A stretch of DNA of 64,000 nt, from assembly GCA_026874595.1 (NCBI GenBank), contig CM049311.1, positions 9,275,676 to 9,339,675 of the forward strand, read 5' to 3'. How positions within the stretch are numbered: position 1 is the stretch's first letter; every line of letters begins with the position of its first letter. This document shows, in pieces, positions 51,031 through 63,139 of this stretch. The notes under the pieces are model-generated. The model saw nothing but the letters and a program-made list of their open reading frames with translations, had not been told where the DNA came from and ran no database searches. Source of the stretch: Sipunculus nudus. Taxonomy: Eukaryota; Annelida; Sipuncula; Golfingiida; Sipunculidae. The translations under genes were made by a program, and so were the position numbers.

Positions 51031-53587
51031 CTACAAAAAAAAATACATGACCTATGGAGACTTGGTAAAAAATCAATGTTAACAAAATGAATAACAAATA
51101 ATACGCAGTAATTGATAACTACCAGAGACTGATAGGAGAAGGTGAACGAATCATGTATAACTGAGAAGCTAGATATCAGGGGCGATTTGGATCCCCCCTT
51201 CGATCTAGAAACTGGGGAAATAGAAAAATAAGAACTTAATACTCAAACATATGACCCAATTTTTGCATATTGGTGCATTTTAAACTACCCCACATTGCGC
51301 CATTACAGCTTAAATTTCAAAATGATTCTACACTTTGTGAGGGTGACACATCCTCCCCTACCTCCCTCTCCCTCTGAGCTCCCTTTACTCCTGTATCCGG
51401 CCCTAGAACAAGTACCCCAGTCCACGCCCCTATGAACTCTGCAGTAGACCTACGACCATGCGACCGATTCGGCGGTACATATATGTATTTGTTTATAAGT
51501 GTGTGCATTTGTTAGTATATCAGTCATGTGTTTAAGGTCTAAGTATCGACTAAAAATCATTTAGTGTAGATTTTTCAGAAAAATTGTGAAGTAGTAGGTC
51601 ATTGTTATACCCACCTTGTCACAAAAATATATTTCACTATTTTCCATTCTATTTGACTTGTCAGAGCAGAAATGGCCTTACCTGCATTTTTGAGCGTGTC
51701 GTTACCGTCCAGTATGTCCCGGATGTGGTTTTGTTCCTCTGCTGTTTCAATGCTGATCAGATCCCCGCCCATTGACACACAGTGGTTCCGCATGGACTGC
51801 CAGTCTAGTTTATCCAGCACCACCTTGTAACACGAAGGGACCTTGGGATGTCCAGACTCGAACAAGAACTCGTAACCAGGGGGACAAACTGTAGATGAAA
51901 TAAAACCACGTGATTCCAGAGAATGTCGATAGATACTTCTGGTTTATTTTTATTTGACAGGCCTTATTTTCACTCCCCTAGGGGTAGGGGTAATAAGGGA
52001 TGATTATTTCCACTCCCCCTTATGATAAAGGCTGGTACAGTCATAGTATTTCAGGTGTTTATTAGTTACCAAAATTTGGTGTTTAGTCTTTCCAGTTAAA
52101 AACAAGTCTAAAAAAATTGCTTGTTAAAAAATTCCTCTTTCGTGTAATTCTATATAGGAGCATTCGGGACACAGAAATTTGGGTACATTAAACAATTAAG
52201 TTTTCAGTTTTTATATTGAAATGCATTTCATTTTAATGTATTAAACATATTGTCAGAGTAACAGCTGAAAATTAAATAACATACATATTTGCCAACAAAT
52301 TTCCAGAGACATAAATTTACATTTAAACTCTACTTGCGGACAACTCAGTAAAGCGGACAACTCACTAATGCGGACAACGAACTTTCCCGTCCCGTCTGCG
52401 TATCCAGTACATATTACGACCCTCTAAAGCGGACAGACATCGCGAGTTCTATTTTTGTTCATATATCTGCCGGGAGATGGCGCCCCGAGGTCGTGACCTC
52501 GTATGACCTGTTTTGTTCAAAGCGACAGCCCGAGGACAAGCGTAGTTTGGTTAATCATCGTGACGTTACATGTGAATATACAGTCGAAATTGTTGTTTAT
52601 TTCTAAAAAAAGTGTAGATATCACAAGCATTACTTTATTAAGATTGGCCGGTCAATCAGGAAAAAAATCTAGGCTTTCAAATAGCTTTCATTTGACAAGA
52701 CCACCATAAAAGACTAAATTAAGTTCGTGCATTGTTATCGGCGTCTGGCCGAGGGAGCCTTAACTAGTTAGCGACAGTTTGCACTTTACTATAGTGAAAG
52801 CGTTGTGAAGACTATCCTTTAACAAATAATCATGCTGTCAATAATCAATCTTCAGTATACCTAGTGCAACCATCCATAAACTATGCATACTTGGAAGATG
52901 AAGCATGGTACGTCGAAGTGAAAATGCCTAGATTAGTGTGTTAGGCCTAGCTAATGAGGTTGAAAGAGAGAAAGAAAGTGTTCGTCTTTCCTTTTTTAAT
53001 AATTATATTTTATAAATTACAAGTTCATATTTAAGCTATTTTGAAAAGGTATCAGTAACATTAAATGATGAATTTACGCAATATGCCGAACTCCTCTAAA
53101 CAGGACAACTCACTGGTACGGACAAAACCCTCCAGTCCCTCGAGTGTCTGGCTTCGAGGAGTTTCACTGTATGTTGACATTAGAACTTACTTAAAGCAGC
53201 ACAAGAAGACTGAGGAAGATTTAGACAACACTAAATTGATTCCTTATCAGTGAATGGATGGCACCTCATCAGTGAACCCTGGTTGCTCAGAATAGTGCTG
53301 TCAGCTCTTGGCTCAGAACGCTAACTGACGTCCACACATTAATCTGGACCGGCACCAGCCACCCTGGTAGGTTGTTGTTTCAGTAATTTACCATACAACT
53401 GATTTTATCATAAACATTTTGAATGATGTCATTGTGGTGCTAAAATAAGTGAAAATTACTAGAACTTAGATTAAACTAAAACTATAAAGGCAACATAAGA
53501 TGCTATAAGACTTGTCACTAAAGTATATACCGGTAGATCTGCATCTTAAAAGCAAGACCAATAACATTAATTTATTATTATTATTAT

Positions 53588-53646
<59 letters not shown>

Positions 53647-56600
53647 TGTTATCCTATAGGACTACTGTAAATAATTTAAGTGTATTAACAAACACAACTA
53701 TTCCATAGGTATTTGTATTATATACAAATATTCTATATTCCTTTTTATTTATCTCTAAAATATTGAAATAACACATACATTAAAAAAAAACAAATAACCC
53801 AACATTTTGCTAAGCAATGCGTTGGCTACTTATTAAGGTGGGCGACTTGTCAGATTAAAAGGAGAAATCCTATAATTTGCTCATTATAACAGGAGAAGAT
53901 TCATATACAGATGATACGTGATAGTACAGATTTATTTTTTGTCATACCAGTTGAATCGCATCCGAAGCTCACAGCCTCATAAGAGCTGTAGCTGTAAATG
54001 CTTCTGCCATCTTGCGGGCAAAATTACAAGTATTAGTCGACTTAACATCATTTGCGTGGATTAAACACGAAATAGAAAGGGATGACTCTAACGATATTCA
54101 AAGTGAATGCAGCATTATCGAACCGCTAATTGGGGGCAACAGCTCTGTTACAGTTTCATTAATATTATGGTAACTATAATTGTTTAGTTCTACAACCGCT
54201 TCGCAAACTACTGGAAATGAACTAGGACTGGGCGAGATCAGTGGTGCTAACCAAAACATATGACGAGCGCCACCTTGTAGCCGTACCGCGCATCTTTCAA
54301 AATCAAGATTTTTTAAGCTTCCAAATGATGTTTCTTTTTGTGTTTGTATTCTTCATATTTTGTTCCTTGGCAGGAACTGCCTATACGCAGTCTTTTTTAT
54401 GGTAATCAGATAAGCTTTGACTGTACCTGATCTCTCATACAAAAAACCATAACAACTTTTAAAGTAGCTAATTTAAAGAGTAAGTCAGTGTGCAAAGATG
54501 TTTTTGCTGTGAAACTTTTGCATGCAGCCAAAAAGAACAGCGTGAATTGATACAAATTATTGGCAATGTTAATGTTCCTTTAGTTTTATATTAACTTGAT
54601 TAAAAGGAACACTTGCTTGGTAAATACACGACATTCAGTGAGGCGACACGTACCTGTCATATACATGTAGTAATATAATGACTACATGACACTGCGTAAC
54701 ATGTAGCGTCACGTAAATAAAGTGTCCAGTCAGTGAGACAAACGACAGCGAAAAAGTACTGATTCATTTTTGAAAATACATCGTTTACATGAGCATATGA
54801 AATAACAGAGCTAATGAAAATAGTACTGTTATAAAAATAAGACATCTTTATTTCAAAATTTCTTTCTTTATATCTTTATTGTATATTTTAATATTTTAAA
54901 CCACTTGAATTAAAACCAATTATCTGTCTTCATTAGTTCACTTGTCGCCCCTATCAGCCTATTGGCCCTGCTGCCTAAAAGTACGTAAAAAGGCAATTAA
55001 ATCTTACTATATCCACGGTGTGCATGTACCAGCTGGAGCGTTCACGGCTCTGCATGATGCGTATTCATCACATTTAATCGCACATCTAAACGTCGCCGGG
55101 CCACTGTAGCTCGGATTTATTCCCACAAGTGTTGTTCGATCCCCAACAGCTCGTGTATTGACCACCTTTTTGTACACCCTGTGTCTTGCCTCTGTAAAAG
55201 ACAGTTAAGTTAATTGTAGACTCCGTTAAGATTATAAAATATATTTGTAAAAGAGATCTGATGAAATCTGTCTGATGATATTTTTTGGAAAAATTATCAA
55301 TAACTTTAAAATAAAAAAAATGAGGAAACAATAGTTTAAAAAAGTGAAGCTAAAAGTAGCAAGTTAATGTCCCCAGCTGTATCACGGTTCAGTCATTGCC
55401 CCTCATTGTATGGCTTATAACTGGTTGATGAGTTCATTTATATATCCATTTCAGGGTTATATATTTTTGTGGTCGTTGTTGGAAAGATTTGGAAAGCTGA
55501 CTTACAGAAAAATATAACAGCTCACGGTAACCTGTCAAACGATTTCCTGACAATAAAACCTACTTTGTCACATTTTCATACTCCGTGAGTTTTATTCGTT
55601 TAAATTCTAAACCGTTCTCCTTTCCTTTCAATACAATCCTGATAATTTAAATGGACGCTTAAGGGTCAACGTTTTTTTCTTTCCCGAATGAGAAAACGTG
55701 GATTACTTTTTATTACTTTCATGTTTTTAAAGTCTTCAAAAGACTGAATCTTCTTTCGAATGACGTTACCATGAAAAAGTCGACGTCTTCGTCTTACCAC
55801 AATCATCTTTCATTTGGAGTGAACTTGTACGACAATATACTGCATGTACATGCATTCCAAAGTTGAGAATTTCAATTAAAGCTAGTGGCCCAAGCGTAAT
55901 GACGCACACCATATAAGGCCGTAGAATATAAATGTAGGTCAAACGTGACCTAATTTGGGATTTGCATGGATTGAGAACGTGTATGCATTTGAACACCCTA
56001 GTTCAAATAGTTCTAATGTGCTTGTATAAGCCCCTGCCACACCAAACTAATTATTAAAACGTCTTACCCCGTCCTAAAGCATCGAAAACGGGCTGTAGCC
56101 GAAGTAGAGCGTGAAACTTAGCCAAACAATATCTACAAGACGATCCTAGTTTCTATATTAACAGTCCTGTTGTATTGTATTATTTAATTCCGAAATAGTT
56201 ATCTGTTATATTTGATTAATTTCCTTTATGATCGACTTTTTTTGTAAAAAAAAGAAGGAAATAAAGAATCAATCAATCAGGGGTGGGGAGACATTTGTCT
56301 GTTTTTGAATTAAAAAAAACCCCTCATTCTTGTTCCTAATACACGCTCATATATGAGAGGGTCGAAATAAAATGGTGTTACCCAACCCATTGCACGCCCA
56401 TCCTTCACTCGCCTTTGTGTCAGTTTAACTTATCATTCTGTTATCTTGGGGATAATGATTAGGTATCACAGTCGGGGGAAATGTCTGATCTTTTATCAAA
56501 GCATGGTGGTTTCAAATTGCCCATGGCTTGCACATTCGATTTGTTATTCAATGCTCCGTTCAATTGATCTTATATCGAGAAACGGTAAATGAACTAAATT

Positions 56601-57067
56601 TTGGGGATAAATCAGTCACCCTTTATCTTTCATTCTAATGCCCTTACCAAATGTTGTAGTCGAATCAAAGAGTCGAGTCAAAGACCGAGTCCTTGAAGTT
56701 CGAGCCCAAGTCCCCTTTCTAAGTCCTAATCATTCGAAAATATAGCCCAAGTCCGAATCCGAGGACAGTACAAATCTCCTTATCAAAAATGAAAATGGAA
56801 AATGAAGACAATCATGTGTATTTTTCTCAGATTAAACACACTTTCCATGTTTATTTACATTTAGCTTCCGATGCACAGTTGATGATTTGTATATGTAATT
56901 TTTTTTATTGTTCTGTATTGTAGTAATGTGTGAGCTTTTATAGTACTCAAGAAGGACTAGGAGTTAATTCTTGAGTCTTTACTTCCCAGTTTATTTAAAA
57001 ATAAAAGAATTTGGATCCACAACTGGTTAGTGTCTACACATACCTGTATATATACTTTATATATATC

Positions 57068-57121
<54 letters not shown>

Positions 57122-57233
57122 TATCCCATGTTTTCAATGTATTTTATTTTTTCAGTGTCAGCTTATCCCACAGACTTGGCCTTTGGCGTCAGCAGTTTTA
57201 TGCATTCTAGTCCATTGTGTGGTTTCGTTGATA

Positions 57234-57304
<71 letters not shown>

Positions 57305-57411
57305 CACTGGGCATTTCTGTCGATTTCTAGCGTCAATTCTAAAACCAACATTGTACAATACGTAGTCTTACCTGCCAAACAGAAAATTACCATGAACGTC
57401 ACTGGGAGCAT
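50810..57411 (-). CDS. Secreted C-type lectin, four exons, with PAN-like N-terminal segment
   Basis: Exons at 57411-57372, 55191-55030, 51888-51682 and 51030-50810 join to a 209-residue protein. Every intron is phase 1, with GT donors and AG acceptors. Residues 1-13 (MLPVTFMVIFCLA) are a signal peptide, so the protein is secreted. Residues 15-68 contain three cysteines (50, 54 and 60) in a C-x3-C-x5-C pattern like part of a PAN/apple domain. Residues 69-209 form a C-type lectin-like domain. They include CPPGYEF, SCYKV, the helix ending RNHC with GGDLISIET, GSWKW in place of WxWxDG, and cysteines 104, 176, 192 and 200. EPN (168-170) and WND (187-189) are the calcium/sugar-site motifs associated with mannose-type binding. 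A role in recognition of glycans, perhaps immunity, is inferred. The start ATG has a CAACAATG context with an in-frame TGA upstream. Introns contain mobile elements. The PAN assignment is the least certain part. Confidence 0.82.
51177..51407. mobile_element. Possible small inverted-repeat element in lectin intron 3
   Basis: The ends CAGGGGCGATTTGGATCC and TGTATCCGGCCCTAG are imperfect inverted repeats about 230 bp apart, with a CT-rich right side. The ends resemble the 14.5-kb and 22.8-kb elements. Intronic, non-coding. Confidence 0.4.
51682..51888 (-). CDS. C-type lectin exon 3: first half of the lectin domain
   Basis: The acceptor TTTCATCTACAG|TT and the donor AATGCAG|GTAAGG bound 207 bp. 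It carries CPPGYEF, SCYKV and GGDLISIETAEEQ, the classic first strand and helix of the fold. Confidence 0.88.
52320..53169. mobile_element. Tc1/mariner-type (Tigger/pogo-like) non-autonomous element in lectin intron 2
   Basis: The right end reads CAGTGAAACTCC from 53169 inward and the left end CATTTAAACTC from 52320; 9 of 11 terminal bases agree and TA flanks both. CAGTGAAACTCC is the common end of Tigger/pogo-like elements. Subterminal GCGGACAACTCA words recur near both ends. The ~850-bp interior has no transposase. Confidence 0.55.
53170..55029. other. Lectin intron 2, remaining part
   Basis: Contains a TA tract (about 53593-53641) after an ATT tract. The minus-strand frame at 54657-54845 was checked as an alternative phase-1 exon. 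A donor-like GTACGTG exists, but stop codons interrupt the compatible frame, so it is not called. Confidence 0.5.
55030..55191 (-). CDS. C-type lectin exon 2: PAN-like cysteine segment
   Basis: The acceptor CTTTTACAG|AG joins in phase to exon 1. The 162-bp exon has no stop in this frame and ends CCAGCTG|GTACAT. A later GTAAGA donor (near 55010) would break the phase to exon 3, so the earlier one is chosen. Confidence 0.72.
56030..56280. repeat. Possible SINE/LINE 3' end with AATC tail, lectin intron 1
   Basis: The segment ends GGAAATAAAGAATCAATCAA, a short tandem AATC tail like those that finish CR1/SINE insertions. The body is not recognised. Intronic relative to the lectin gene. Confidence 0.3.
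57070..57301. repeat. Two (TA)n tracts in lectin intron 1
   Basis: TA tracts at about 57070-57114 and 57238-57301 lie within 300 bp of the signal-peptide exon. The Ile/Tyr-repeat open frames over them are artefacts. Confidence 0.95.
57372..57411 (-). CDS. C-type lectin exon 1: signal peptide
   Basis: Encodes a start Met plus a hydrophobic leader of 13 residues. It ends GGCAG|GTAAG, a consensus donor, leaving one base of the next codon (phase 1). Confidence 0.72.
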
Positions 57412-58350
57412 TGTTGACACCCGATCAAGTTTGTCGTTCGAGTGTTATAAGTTTTGCTCGCGCCAGAGAGGCAGCGATCAAGGGGTTATGAATTTTGTAC
57501 ATGTAACACCATGTCACGTGATGCATGTTAGTTTGGGGACCCCTGGAGCTCATGGATATTAATACGATGTATCCCCCACATTGTAAGAGCGAAGAAAATT
57601 GCGTGATATGACCTATTATTTTTTTTAAAAAGTAGCTTGATGCTGAAGCCATCCAAGAATTGACAAGGCATGGCTAAAACGGCTGCGGCTCTATTTCATG
57701 GACACACAAAAAACTGCGCTTACGGATGAGGAAACAATAATTTCGTACTTTTTGACATCTCGCCACCAATGAATTGTGTTCTGATCAATCGATACCTTTG
57801 AAAACTTTTTAGATCTGTACCATATGCGAAATAATACTGGTGAATCTTCCTGTGGGTGCATATTGAAATCCTGCACGCAGACAAGCATGTTTCCAACATG
57901 ATTCGTTAGTGACAGCGGCATTAGCGATCAACAGGCACATTTTGTCTTCAAGAGACGCGGGGTTTACCTATTTTAATTTGTCCGTTTACTATTATTTTGT
58001 GTTACTTCCCAAGTGGTAGCGTAATATTAATATTACAGGCTCTGTACAGTTGTATACAGTGTGATACTGTATAGGCTACCATTACAGTGCAATTTTCGGC
58101 ATGACTAATGACACTTTTAAAAGTAGATCCTGTTTGTCCATTTATAGAATCCTTCCCGAGTCGTGCTTCGACCGCTTAGACTTGGCCCTTCACCTCGCGG
58201 CGAGGGATATGTTTCTTACGTTACAAATGACGGGTAAATTACATAGATTCATTTGCATGTGACCAGATACGTTGTCTCAACGAAAGTGGCGGGTCCTTTA
58301 AGGTATCAATAATAGATATTTCATGTTCCTATTCCTATACGTTATAGATA
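57412..58350. other. Upstream region of the lectin gene
   Basis: This is the presumed promoter side of the lectin gene, but no core promoter motif could be assigned. The minus-strand frame at 57691-57921 has no recognisable domain. Confidence 0.45.
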
Positions 58351-58513
58351 CAGTGAAACCACCATAGGGACCTTGATAAAGTGGTCGCATTTTAGAGGTG
58401 GCCGTCTGAGCGAGGTTGCTATAAAGAGCTAAAAAGAAATGGGATTATGAAAAAGTGACCGTTATTTTTAGGCGGTCGCTAAACCGTGGTGGTCGTAAGG
58501 CGAGGAGTTTCTG
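58351..58513. mobile_element. Short mariner-type MITE
   Basis: The left end CAGTGAAACCACC is preceded by TA (58349-58350). The right end read inward is CAGAAACTCCTCG. The interior (163 bp) has inverted GTGGTCGC / GGCGGTCGCT-like words near its ends. The right end lacks two bases of the motif and a clean TA, so the copy is degraded. Confidence 0.5.
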
Positions 58514-59602
58514 CATAAGTACAGAATTTTAGTGACAATAACCTACAATTTTATCTTTTATATAATTTGCACTTTGCATGCATTTACAATATATGAAATG
58601 TTTATTATACTGAAACTTCATTGTGAAGTCATTTTTTGGATAGCTCCAACCGTAAGTCATTGGTCTAATGGCAAGGATTGCAGGTGTTGGAAAAGACAGA
58701 ACGAAAAAAAAATACTCAAGTGCCACGAAACATCATCATGAATAATGGATTGACAGGGGCACTGGAACGGAATAAACGTTCAACACGAATCACTGAGTAT
58801 GAACATGTTAAAGCGTCATCAATGACTGAAAAATAGTATGAGCGGGTTGCTGTGACTAACAGTTAAATTATTCAGGGCATGGAGCTTTTCAAAGTCTTGA
58901 CCTTGTGTCTCCTAAATCTTGTTTCCTTTCAACCGGATTTATCTGGCGAATGATTTACTTATTCAAGGTGGACAGTATGCAAAAAAAGTACAAATGCTAG
59001 CAAATGTTAACTGTAAACACGATTAGATACAACAAAATAATCAATATCTATGCTGGTTTACCAATACAGTTTATGATTTAGTCCAGCTATTAAATGTGAG
59101 GTTTCATAATTAATATAGTCATTTCAAGTAACTTTTAGGTAACATTTATATTATATATGTGGTCACTAGAAACTCCACATTGTATGGTCACTAGTAACTC
59201 CAATCTAAAGTAAGGTCGTGCATCTTAATAACTACGCCATAAAATACCGGGTACACCCTGTTGTTGTCGATTTTCTCTTTATTTTTCTAATAGACGTTTA
59301 CATTATTAAGGACTCCAAGAGAAATGGATATTTTCATAGATGATCAAATCTACGTTTTATGAAATCACAAGTATCAATATATTAATCATAAACCTTTATA
59401 TTTTTTCATAGCAAAAATGTGTAACAGTAAATACAAGTATGGCGAGAAAAACACTGTTGACTTTATATAGGAATGAAAGCTATGACTAAGAGAAACCCAC
59501 CCATTTTAGCTGCCGATCGGACACAGGGTTGCTCATATAGACAGTGAAATATTTAATGAGAAATTGAAAAAAACCTCCCGTGTTGCTTAGCTCACTTTCT
59601 TT
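58514..59602. other. Intergenic DNA, nothing recognised
   Basis: AT-rich. The overlapping frames at 58529-58741 lie on both strands and have no domain resemblance. Confidence 0.5.
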
Positions 59603-59920
59603 CTTCAAATTTTACAGTATTTCGAACTGAATTATCAGTATATTAGTAAGCGTGATTTAAGCCTATAGTCGCCGCTATACTTTGATCAACATTAGTGAAT
59701 TAACTGTCTCCTTTAACATTCGATGTGTTTGGACATAGTAATACACATGTATTTACTATTCTTCAAATTTTACAGTATTTCGAACTGAATTATTAGTTGT
59801 AAGCGTGATTTAAGCCTATAGTCGCCGCTATATACTTTGATCAACATTTGTGAATTAACTGTCTCCTTAAACATTCGATGTGTTTTGGACATAGTAATAC
59901 ACATGTATTTGCTATGCTTC
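59603..59920. repeat. 158-bp tandem duplication
   Basis: Two close copies start at 59603 and 59761. Both contain CTTCAAATTTTACAGTATTT, GCGTGATTTAAGCCTATAGT, CGCCGCTATA and ACATTCGATGTGTTT. Only small indels and few substitutions separate them, so the event is recent. Confidence 0.93.
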
Positions 59921-60616
59921 AATCTTTCGTTTGCATCTTATTTTATCAATGAACAATACATTTATTACAAGTGGCGGAATGGGGATTCGAAATTTACCCT
60001 GTATATTGTGATTGAAAATGGGACCACATTTAACAGGTCGGCTCACTGCATCAATATTTTATCCACACTTTCAGTCCACAGGCATATATCATTTTTTTTT
60101 TATTTCATCGGCTACCCTCCCGGTGGGCCAGCAGCCCCGTTTATCAACGATTACAATGCTAAGTTACATTGACAATGACCGACAATGGATAAACGCTCTA
60201 ATACAGTGAAGAGTTGGGGGGGGGGGGGGGGGGATTTGTGATGGTAGGGATCCAGTAATACTTTTGAGATTGGTTGTACTCATGACGACCTTAGGCGATA
60301 TTAAATACAAATAAGGGCCGCATAATTAGTCGAACATTGTGTCTAGACCTATGCTTGCACGGTCAAACTTTCCTATAAAACCTTATTATGCAGGCCTTGG
60401 TTGCCCCGATGCAAACATAGACAATGTTCGATTAAAACATAGTTGATGAAATATTGAAGAAAAGAAAATTTTCGTTAATGGCGGTCCTAGTTTGCAAATA
60501 CCAAAAAAAAAATGCCCAAGGTGTCGTCAGGGCAACTAAACTATCAGTGGGCCCCTACCAACAAATGTATCCATAAAAAAACCCTTGTACTATAGACAAT
60601 TCATAGGTTCGCCATG

Positions 60617-60693
<77 letters not shown>

Positions 60694-60885
60694 CTGGGAC
60701 CCGACTGTTTAATCTTCACATCAAAATATTTTTGAGATTTGGAACATGCCTTGGTACAACATACGATTGGCTGCAGGACAGAAGCTTTCATGTGAACGCT
60801 TTAAAAATATCTTATTTTCACTGAAACGGTAACTTCTATCATTGTATACTCTAGGGCTCTGACGATATTTAACATAGGGCAGTAG
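59921..60885. other. Intergenic DNA with G run and TA/GT tract
   Basis: Holds an 18-bp G run (60216-60233) and a compound TA then GT microsatellite (about 60619-60687). The frames at 59837-60209 and 60555-60824 are unrecognised or derive from the microsatellite. Confidence 0.5.
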
Positions 60886-61048
60886 CGGGTCCAAATCCCC
60901 CTTTTTTCAGCCACCGCTACCTTTTTTTTAAAGGTTTCAGACCAAGTCTTACGGCTTGGAACCCCTGACGTTAATCGGTATCTGAGATCTTTTCTCATTA
61001 GTCGTCCTTGGTTGGACCCCTCCTTTTCCTTAATCCGCCTCTGCGAGA
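60886..61048. mobile_element. Possible small inverted-repeat element
   Basis: The left end AGTAGCGGGTCCAAATCCCC and the complement of the right end, CGCAGAGGCGGATTAAGG, are loosely inverted about 160 bp apart. They resemble the GGGGCGGATC-family ends elsewhere in the window. Confidence 0.3.
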
Positions 61049-63139
61049 TGTATGGGTGGATCGGTTAATCGTTCACCATACAGCCCTGAGTTACGTGCGC
61101 CTTCGATACATGAAATGTAATTAGTTTAATAGTTACAGTGGGGGCGGTACATAGAGTTGGGAGAACAGTACATTTAGGATGGCGTAATTCCGTGAACATA
61201 TACACTCCGTCGTGTACAGTCCTTCTCGAATCCGTAACTGATCTTATTGCACCAACCAGTTGGAAAGGTATTTTATTTTCGCTTTGTTGGCTACTTGGCT
61301 GGTTAAACTGTATGCATAAAGTTATGAACGGATTTTTAATTAAATCTTTTTGCCAGAGTTAAATCAAAGCAAAACTCCATTTAATGTTGGAAGTTATTGT
61401 GCAGCAGCTACCATTGAGAGGGAGGGACATTTCTTTACCCAACCGTGGAACGGACCAATTCATTGGTATTAGGGGATGCTATGAACCGTGTTATTGAACC
61501 CTGATACTGAATAAAACACAGGAAAAAAAAATAATTAAAAATCCCGGAGGAGGTACTAAGGTAACAGGGACCGACTGGACTATCCGTACGTTCCCAATAT
61601 TTGATGCCTGTGGGCCGATGTTATTCAATAAGGGTCGTTTTCTCTCAAATTTCTAGGGCCTGTTTCCAAACCCAGTGTGCGCCTCTACAAAGTAGGTTCA
61701 CACCACAAATCTGGTTGCGTTTCCACTCATGAACAGAGGTATGTTTTATGACCGTTGAGCGGTATATTTGATATTTTACCGTGACAGACGTTTCACGCCT
61801 AACTTGTCTAATCCCCACGATATATAGGAAGGTAAATAAATCAAAGATGTACAGTCATTGAGCACGCACCATCCATTTCACGGACAGGAGCGTATCAGCT
61901 GCTCACGAGGACCCGACAACTGAAGTTTTGCGTGGCTAGAGAAAATAATTTTGTATTTGTCAGGTAATATCGATCTGAAAACCGATGTGTGCTCAATGCA
62001 CCAAGGGTACTGATTTTCCCCTACACGGTGTAACCCAATGTCAACTTAGTAACGTGCTGCTGCTTAAACTGTATATATCTCGAGTTTAGTTTAACTGGAT
62101 TACGCGTGTTAACCCGATTTAAATGTTTTAATTTATTAAATCTAACAAGAAAGGTAAATGGTTTCCAAGTTAAACGAGTGATATGTTTTAAGATAAAGTT
62201 TATCAATTTTGGATCAAACTCATAGCAACCCACTTTTTTCTCTAGGATTGACAAACAAATGTCAGTTTTTCCATTCAATCCTAAAACAAGGCCTAGTTCA
62301 TTTTATATTTAATGACATAAAAGTAGTTTTATTTAATCGTGGTATATCACAGATGGTTTTATCCCATTCCTGTATCACATCTCCGAAGACGAAACAAGCA
62401 AGAACAAACATTTTTCTATTGTTTATTATCTGATTCAATTTTACAATATATAAATTAGTTAACATTAGTATATAAAACAGAAACAACAATTTTAATAACA
62501 AGAACAAATAACAAATACAGCTTATTTCCTTTGGTCTTTCTGAAGCCACAGATCCATGTTTTTCTCACCTGAAAATTTAAATAGTCAAGAATATATATTG
62601 ATCTTGTATCCCTGTACCACCTAAATGAATATTGATATCACATCAATGTATTCGAACAAATATATGAAATGTAGGGCACATTTTAAGGAAAACATCATAT
62701 ATGAATATAGACAATAATAAGAGTGATGGCCAAAAAGTTAAAGCATAATTATAGAAGTATATGATGCTATACACAAAGGTACTTGTTAACGCTTTGGGGA
62801 TCAATTCACAATTGTTCATCAGCATGCCAACATATAGCTACTCCTGTTGTCTTGATTATCACAGTTTTATAATTCTCTACTACAAAACACTTGGGTCTAA
62901 TATAAGTAACTGATCAATCCAAGAAATATTTGAATAACTATTTAACAAAAAGAAATAGTTATATACAACATAAGATTCACATCTGACCACATTTTATCAT
63001 CATAGAAATTTCTTTATATAGGCCTATACACAAACGTGGTGGCGAACAAAATATTCAAACATGGAAACATTTAAGTCTTTATAAACAGAGAAGTCTTTTC
63101 AATAGAACATATATATCAAACATTTTCTGTAAACTAACA
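61049..63139. other. Intergenic DNA, nothing recognised
   Basis: AT-rich, particularly after 62.0 kb. Short frames at 61138-61362, 62021-62278 and 62298-62549 have no domain resemblance. Confidence 0.5.

Noticed and set aside
54657-54845. Possible alternative lectin exon with a GTACGTG donor
   Set aside because: The frame that would join in phase 1 contains stop codons shortly before the donor.
56640-56765. GAGTC/AAGTCC-rich stretch resembling an interspersed repeat
   Set aside because: Repeated short words are visible, but no inverted ends or tandem periodicity could be defined.
57691-57921. 76-codon minus-strand frame upstream of the lectin gene
   Set aside because: No recognisable domain and no phase-compatible join to the lectin exons. 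The lectin model already has its own signal-peptide exon with an upstream stop.
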